DNA from: Candidatus Parcubacteria bacterium
GTDB taxonomy: Bacteria > Patescibacteriota > Minisyncoccia > Phycocordibacterales > Phycocordibacteraceae
Reading direction: 5' to 3'
NCBI GenBank assembly: GCA_027310925.1
Contig: DAICZX010000040.1
Location: forward strand, 1 to 8,123
DNA length: 8,123 nt
In this document: piece after piece, positions 5,418-8,123 of the stretch
Layout of the letters: every line of letters starts with the position of its first letter
Position numbering within the stretch: position 1 is the stretch's first letter
Program-made: the position numbers and the translations under genes
The notes under the pieces: generated by a model
Told to the model about the DNA's origin: nothing
Seen by the model: only the letters and a program-made list of their open reading frames with translations
The model's database searches: none

Positions 5418-5457
5418 AAAAAAGATCCCCGCCAGATGTCCTTGCGACATGGCGGGG
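5418..5457 (-). terminator. Intrinsic terminator of the lipoprotein operon
   Basis: CCCCGCC (5427-5433) pairs with GGCGGGG (5451-5457). The inner stem is ATGTC (5436-5440) with GACAT (5446-5450), with a 2-nt bulge. On the minus strand it runs into ATCTTTTTT (complement of 5419-5426). It lies 25 nt beyond the lipoprotein stop. Confidence 0.88.
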
Positions 5458-5481
5458 TATTTCAATCTACAACGGCCGGTC

Positions 5482-6018
5482 TCAGTGCTGAACTGCACTG
5501 CCCGGTAACTTATAGAGGAATGTTGTCACGCGAGGTTCTGAATACGTTACAGCCGGCTTGTTGTTGGGGCCGATACAGACGACCCACGTTCCTTCGGCAG
5601 ATGCCGGCATGTTGAGCCCATTCGGCTCGGCCTGCGGGAGTCTCTCGACTCCGTACGATCTGACGCCACCGGCATTCGGAACGTTGTAGGTCTGCATGGA
5701 CTCCGGTGCCGAGAACTGTGTTGCATACGGAATCGGGAAGCCGATTGACGGGCACATCAGGACGTACTTACCTGTGAACTGATTGAATAGATAGGTCCAC
5801 GTGGACAGATTGTCCTGGTCCCGCATCTCGTAGATGAACTTCAGCAACCGCATCTCGCGGAAATGCGTGACGTTGGGCATGCCGACTTCGGAGGCGGCCT
5901 CACTGGTGATTCTGGATTCCTGATCCCGCTGTTTATCGTTCGACGTTCGTGCTGGGGAGCAGGCCGCGAGGGTTAGGATTCCCACGGCAACGGCAACGGC
6001 AATTGAGAAGCGCTTCAT
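5482..6018 (-). CDS. Predicted lipoprotein, unknown function (phage/accessory-type)
   Basis: 178 residues from ATG 6018. That start is preferred over ATG 6048 because AAGGAG lies about 10 nt upstream and the signal sequence then begins MKRFSIAVAV. A lipobox LAAC ends at Cys20, so the mature protein is predicted to be lipid-anchored in the membrane. Conserved-looking stretches are GMPNVTHFREMRLLK, STWTYLFNQFTGKYVLMC, SIGFPIPYATQFS, LPQAEPNGLNMPASAEGTWVVC and YSEPRV. I recall unnamed lipoproteins with this FREMRLLK...IPYATQF...EPNGL..PASAEGTWV pattern from prophages and proteobacteria; no function is known to me. It is downstream of, and probably cotranscribed with, the membrane protein at 6421, with a dedicated terminator. 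Confidence 0.85.
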   Translation of the reverse strand: MKRFSIAVAVAVGILTLAACSPARTSNDKQRDQESRITSEAASEVGMPNVTHFREMRLLKFIYEMRDQDNLSTWTYLFNQFTGKYVLMCPSIGFPIPYATQFSAPESMQTYNVPNAGGVRSYGVERLPQAEPNGLNMPASAEGTWVVCIGPNNKPAVTYSEPRVTTFLYKLPGSAVQH

Positions 6019-6064
6019 AATAGATATGTCTCCTTGAGTGAGTTTCATGCGTTTTGCTGTGTGT

Positions 6065-6421
6065 CTAGGGTGTCGGCGATGCGATGCCCTGATTACGCTT
6101 TACTTGCTCATAGAAGGTGCGCAGGTCCGGCGGCATTCGGTCCTCATCATATTGGGCGTAGTTGTGGAGGATCATCGCTCCGATTGCAGCCTTGTGTTGC
6201 GCATCAGCCGTTATGTATTCCTCCTGCATGCGTCGCAGGTCTTGCATCATGCCCATGTTGTATGGTGCGGTGTTTTCGAACACCTTACGCTGCACGCTCG
6301 CGTATTGAGGAGCGAACACTTTATACATGAAGAAATTGTTGCCTTGGACAATCCACGTGATGCCCAGAACCGCGACGATCATGAGAACGACAACGCCGAT
6401 CACTTTTCCAGTACTACTCAT
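6065..6421 (-). CDS. Small single-pass membrane protein, unknown function
   Basis: 118 residues with one N-terminal membrane helix (about 7-26: VIGVVVLMIVAVLGITWIVQ) and a soluble domain. The soluble part has FENTAPYNMGMMQDLRRMQEEY and MILHNYAQYDEDRMPPDLRTFYEQVKR, mostly helical. The ATG at 6421 has GAGGAG 9 nt upstream. Similar short proteins (FENT..Y..G....L..MQ..Y ... LPPDLR.F) are familiar from phage-related accessory loci, but I cannot name the family. It is the first gene of a two-gene operon with the lipoprotein (46-nt gap), with a strong promoter about 125 nt upstream. Confidence 0.85.
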   Translation of the reverse strand: MSSTGKVIGVVVLMIVAVLGITWIVQGNNFFMYKVFAPQYASVQRKVFENTAPYNMGMMQDLRRMQEEYITADAQHKAAIGAMILHNYAQYDEDRMPPDLRTFYEQVKRNQGIASPTP

Positions 6422-6554
6422 AGCAGCTTTCTCCTCGGTTATGTGGGTTATGCGGCCTTAATTTACCAATCGCTGGGGCTCAAAATATATCGTACTAAGC
6501 CCTAAACAATGGGATAAAAGTGTGCCTGCAAGCTCTGACAAGAACGCTGATTTT

Positions 6555-6582
6555 ATATTAGCATTAGTAGTCTATATGTCAA
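6555..6582 (-). promoter_or_regulatory. Sigma70-type promoter of the membrane protein-lipoprotein operon
   Basis: Reading the minus strand, perfect TTGACA (6582-6577), a 16-nt spacer, then TAATAT (6560-6555) with an extended TG (TGCTAATAT). Transcription would begin near 6548, leaving a leader of about 125 nt before the ATG at 6421. I see no obvious riboswitch in that leader. Confidence 0.75.
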
Positions 6583-6614
6583 GGATTAGTCGCATGTAGA
6601 ACGATGTTCGAACC

Positions 6615-6734
6615 TCACTTTAGATTCAGTAGGACAATCCCTCCAATGATAAAGCCTATTCCGAGCAGGTTCCAGGCAGAAACGTGTTCTCGGTACGGGG
6701 CACTTAAGGGGAAGACCCCGAAAGAATATCTCAT
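6615..6734 (-). pseudogene. C-terminal scrap of an EamA/DMT-family transporter
   Basis: From ATG 6734 the minus strand reads 39 residues: MRYSFGVFPLSAPYREHVSA then WNLLGIGFIIGGIVLLNLK and TGA (6617-6615). The end is the classic last helix of EamA-type transporters (W..LG..LI..GV.LLNL), and SAPYREHVS matches the preceding loop (LGE.lS). An intact protein would have about ten helices; everything upstream is missing or out of frame. It probably marks a deletion or insertion endpoint. A chance hydrophobic ORF cannot be excluded. Confidence 0.5.
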
Positions 6735-6889
6735 GCAAAAACTGCAAAATCACGTCTCGTCGGTCGTGCTACATTCGCCACTGAAAAATGTTCAGGAGGT
6801 CGGTTAGACATTACATACCTTAGTATTGGGGTTTGCGAATGGGATTACCAACAACTGAACTTTCAGTAGGAATTGTCGCCTTAGTAAAA

Positions 6890-6923
6890 GAAATCGGGGT
6901 TATCCAGCAAGTGGATAACCCCG
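6890..6923 (-). terminator. Intrinsic terminator of the split minus-strand gene
   Basis: A perfect 12-bp stem, 6895-6906 with 6912-6923, has a GCAAG loop (plus-strand reading). On the minus strand it is followed by ATTTCTTTTAC. It lies 60 nt beyond the TGA at 6985-6983. Confidence 0.88.
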
Positions 6924-6982
6924 AGAAATTTCGAGCCCAAGGATCAAGAATGCAAAAGATCCAAGGACTCAAGCGACAAGAA

Positions 6983-7408
6983 TCACTGCGGGAGGAAACC
7001 GGACGCAGAGCCGTAGCGGACGCGCGCACCGTCGACCCTGCGCGCGGCGAACTTGAGCTCGTCGTCGTGGAAGAAGATCGGGGCGTGCGAGAACCCGTGC
7101 CCGCTGCTACCCGGGCAGTCGATGTCGAGTTCTTCAAAACGAACGAAGCGTTCCGGATGCGTGAGGGCGATACTGCCAACGATTACCCCATCGAGTCCGA
7201 ACTCGTTTGCGACGAACACTTCGCGTGCTCGGCGAACCGAACGACCACGATGGCGCATGCCGAGCTGTGCGGCGATGATCAGGATGTCGCCTTTCTGCGT
7301 TTCCTTAACCAGATCGAGCGCGTGCGCCGTACGAGTATGCATCCGCAGAGACTGCGAATTGATCTCGCCTTCACGGTAGTTGTGGAAGCGGCGTGATTTG
7401 CCAATCAT
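6983..7408 (-). CDS. C-terminal part of a conserved hypothetical protein split by an in-frame TAG
   Basis: From ATG 7408 there are 141 residues, but the same frame is open back to the TAG at 7495-7493, adding AAVAKKHFPKVTDPAEQYCR and similar protein-like sequence. This half is therefore the continuation of the 7861-7493 ORF rather than a separate gene. Visible stretches are NYREGEINSQSLRMHTRT, KGDILIIAAQLGMRHRGRSV, RRAREVFVANEFGL, VGSIALTHPERFVRF and the end RYGSASGFLPQ. There are no membrane segments. I recall similar full-length proteins of about 290 residues in CPR genomes, without known function. A terminator follows 60 nt downstream. The long plus frame (6833-7396) is its shadow. Confidence 0.65.
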   Translation of the reverse strand: MIGKSRRFHNYREGEINSQSLRMHTRTAHALDLVKETQKGDILIIAAQLGMRHRGRSVRRAREVFVANEFGLDGVIVGSIALTHPERFVRFEELDIDCPGSSGHGFSHAPIFFHDDELKFAARRVDGARVRYGSASGFLPQ

Positions 7409-7492
7409 CTCGAGGATCAGATTCTGGACACGGCAGTATTGCTCTGCCGGGTCCGTGACCTTCGGAAAATGCTTTTTCGCGACAGCTGCAAT

Positions 7493-7861
7493 CTAGGGAA
7501 TGGCGAACCATCCTTCGGCCCCTTCGGGGAGTTCCGGCAACGACTTTGCGAACGCGTAGGCATCTTGAGGGTTGAGGTCGAAGAGTTTTGCGATGCGTTC
7601 GATCTGTTCCTCGATTGGCCGACGACTGTATTCCTTAGGGTACGTGTAGCTGGAAGAGACTTCCTCGTCGGCGTAGCGGTCAGAAATTGACAGCTCCGCG
7701 ATGAGTTTTGAAATCCCAACCTTCAGTTCGTCTCCGTTTTCGTTGAGCCGCTGAGCACGCGTGTCGTCGAGGTTAGCCTTGTTGTAGGCGGCCTCGAAGA
7801 TACTCGTTGCCTGTTGACCTTTCGGATCACGCGACGTGATCAATGTCGTGGACATCGTCAT
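7493..7861 (-). CDS. N-terminal part of the same conserved hypothetical protein, ending at an in-frame TAG
   Basis: 122 residues from ATG 7861 (MTMSTTLITSRDPKGQQATS). This start has GGAG 7 nt upstream; ATG 7864 and 7855 are alternatives, and the frame is open up to 7984. The middle is ELSISDRYADEEVSSSYTYP and RPIEEQIERIAKLFDL, and the end LPELPEGAEGWFAIP runs straight into TAG at 7495-7493. Reading through this codon continues in frame for 169 more residues to TGA 6985-6983, a 292-codon gene in all. A single base change (AAG, CAG or similar to TAG), a sequencing error or readthrough would explain it. No function is recognised. The promoter is at 8032-8060. Confidence 0.65.
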   Translation of the reverse strand: MTMSTTLITSRDPKGQQATSIFEAAYNKANLDDTRAQRLNENGDELKVGISKLIAELSISDRYADEEVSSSYTYPKEYSRRPIEEQIERIAKLFDLNPQDAYAFAKSLPELPEGAEGWFAIP

Positions 7862-7954
7862 CATCTTTCTCCATACCCGAACCGTCGGGTGAGCGACTCC
7901 ATCCTCGTATGAGGCGAGCTGCGTACGACCTAGTGAGCTATCTTGCGATAACAA
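7862..7954 (-). other. In-frame leader encoding an XRE/helix-turn-helix-like segment
   Basis: Upstream of the preferred ATG 7861 the same frame reads LLSQDSSLGRTQLASYEDGV then AHPTVRVWRKM. This resembles the recognition helix and end of an XRE-type DNA-binding domain (SR.QLA.YE.G...PTVRVL.K). The frame stops at TGA 7987-7985. An ATG at 7988 opens a different frame of 16 codons (MRQALCDLSFTIVIAR). A one-base slip near TCTTTT would fuse the two. It could be a decayed N-terminal domain, a TTG-started extension (7954) or chance. Confidence 0.35.
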
Positions 7955-8031
7955 TTGTAAAAGATAGGTCGCACAAAGCTTGCCTCATGGGTAGTGATTC
8001 TTTAATTGAAAGGAGCTTGTTAGCTGCCGTT

Positions 8032-8060
8032 AAGATAGCATAAATTATGCGCACAGTCAA
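8032..8060 (-). promoter_or_regulatory. Promoter of the split minus-strand gene
   Basis: On the minus strand, TTGACT (8060-8055), a 17-nt spacer, then TATCTT (8037-8032) with an extended TG (TGCTATCTT). Predicted start near 8025, giving a leader of about 165 nt before ATG 7861. Confidence 0.6.
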
Positions 8061-8093
8061 GATTCCCGTAATGGTTCAATAGCTTGGAAACAC

Positions 8094-8123
8094 TTGACAA
8101 CACATTTATATACAGCATACTAT
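8094..8123 (+). promoter_or_regulatory. Promoter-like sequence pointing out of the window
   Basis: Perfect TTGACA (8094-8099) is followed by an AT-rich spacer and CATACT (8116-8121, spacing 16) or TACTAT (8118-8123, spacing 18), each 4 of 6 to consensus. It is divergent from the minus promoter at 8032-8060 and presumably serves a gene beyond the right edge. Confidence 0.5.

Larger units (their letters stand above)
5177..5481. other. Gene-poor interval with mobile-element debris
   Basis: This interval holds the IS30 fragment, the nested inverted repeats, and the minus-facing terminator at 5418-5457. A short minus-strand stretch (about 5420-5325), reading FFEQLEYEFAIRKIAQ then PLAEWQTAF and ending at TGA 5327-5325, looks protein-like but has no start and follows that terminator; it may be another scrap. 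Confidence 0.45.
6422..6982. other. Long interval without an intact gene
   Basis: From left to right it holds the leader and promoter of the minus-strand operon (to 6582), the DMT-transporter scrap (6615-6734), about 155 bp with nothing recognised, and the minus-facing terminator (6890-6923). The long plus frames here (6604-6807, and the start of 6833-7396) lack support. Confidence 0.5.

Noticed and set aside
5236..5508. Plus-strand 90-residue ORF across the IS30 remnant
   Set aside because: It is out of frame with the IS30 peptide, crosses a minus-facing terminator and shows no recognisable domain.
6679..6770. Plus-strand GALKGKTPKEYL resembling an IS3-type transposase C-terminus
   Set aside because: The match is only about 12 residues and is antisense to the stronger EamA-like C-terminus. 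The flanking plus-frame residues do not fit a transposase.
6833..7396. Plus-strand 187-residue ORF
   Set aside because: It runs antisense to the well-formed minus-strand reading frame and passes through that gene's terminator.
1..8123. CRISPR array, tRNA or rRNA genes, riboswitch
   Set aside because: I saw no regularly spaced repeats, no cloverleaf with a T-loop signature and no conserved rRNA segments.

Overview
The window looks like bacterial chromosome from the Candidate Phyla Radiation (Patescibacteria, Parcubacteria-like). This is an inference from gene content. The main pointers are a CAP-domain protein with one N-terminal and two C-terminal membrane helices, a sortase-anchored DUF3494 'ice-binding' type protein beside its own sortase, short GIY-YIG and Cys-rich proteins, a zeta-toxin-like C-terminus, and many short unassignable proteins. 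UGA, UAG and UAA all appear as ordinary stops. No rRNA, tRNA or CRISPR array is visible.

Layout. (1) 2-468: the C-terminal part of a probable zeta-toxin/P-loop kinase overlaps (ATGA) a 70-residue protein, followed by a long hairpin shared with the convergent GIY-YIG gene (772-482, minus). (2) 782-1846: a Cys-rich, probably Zn-binding protein (962-1501) lies between two related antisense short ORFs. Both carry the motif WWPxxRTxKMFxxWFxxEFHSMVYDPYV, so the gene sits between imperfect direct repeats of about 85 bp. Intrinsic terminator-like hairpins lie at 1520-1549 and 1691-1728. (3) 1847-5176: a cell-surface block. It holds a secreted DUF3494 protein with a Ser/Gly linker and a non-canonical APNTG sorting tail, a class-F-like sortase 44 bp downstream, a hairpin, then a CAP-domain membrane protein overlapping a small unknown gene. 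(4) 5177-6735: a frameshifted IS30-type transposase start (5205-5336) lies beside a minus-strand pair, a small membrane protein (6421-6065) and a lipoprotein (6018-5482). The pair has a good promoter (6555-6582) and terminator (5418-5457). Upstream of the pair's promoter is a C-terminal scrap of an EamA/DMT transporter (6734-6615). (5) 6736-8123: one minus-strand reading frame of about 292 codons, 7861 to 6983, is broken by a single in-frame TAG at 7495-7493. It has its own promoter (8032-8060) and terminator (6890-6923). A further promoter-like sequence at the right edge (8094-8123) points out of the window.

How it fits together. The surface block is the clearest functional unit: the sortase probably attaches the DUF3494 protein to the cell envelope, and the CAP protein is a second envelope protein. 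The rest is accessory DNA with visible decay (IS30 piece, transporter scrap, amber-split gene, duplicated short ORFs).
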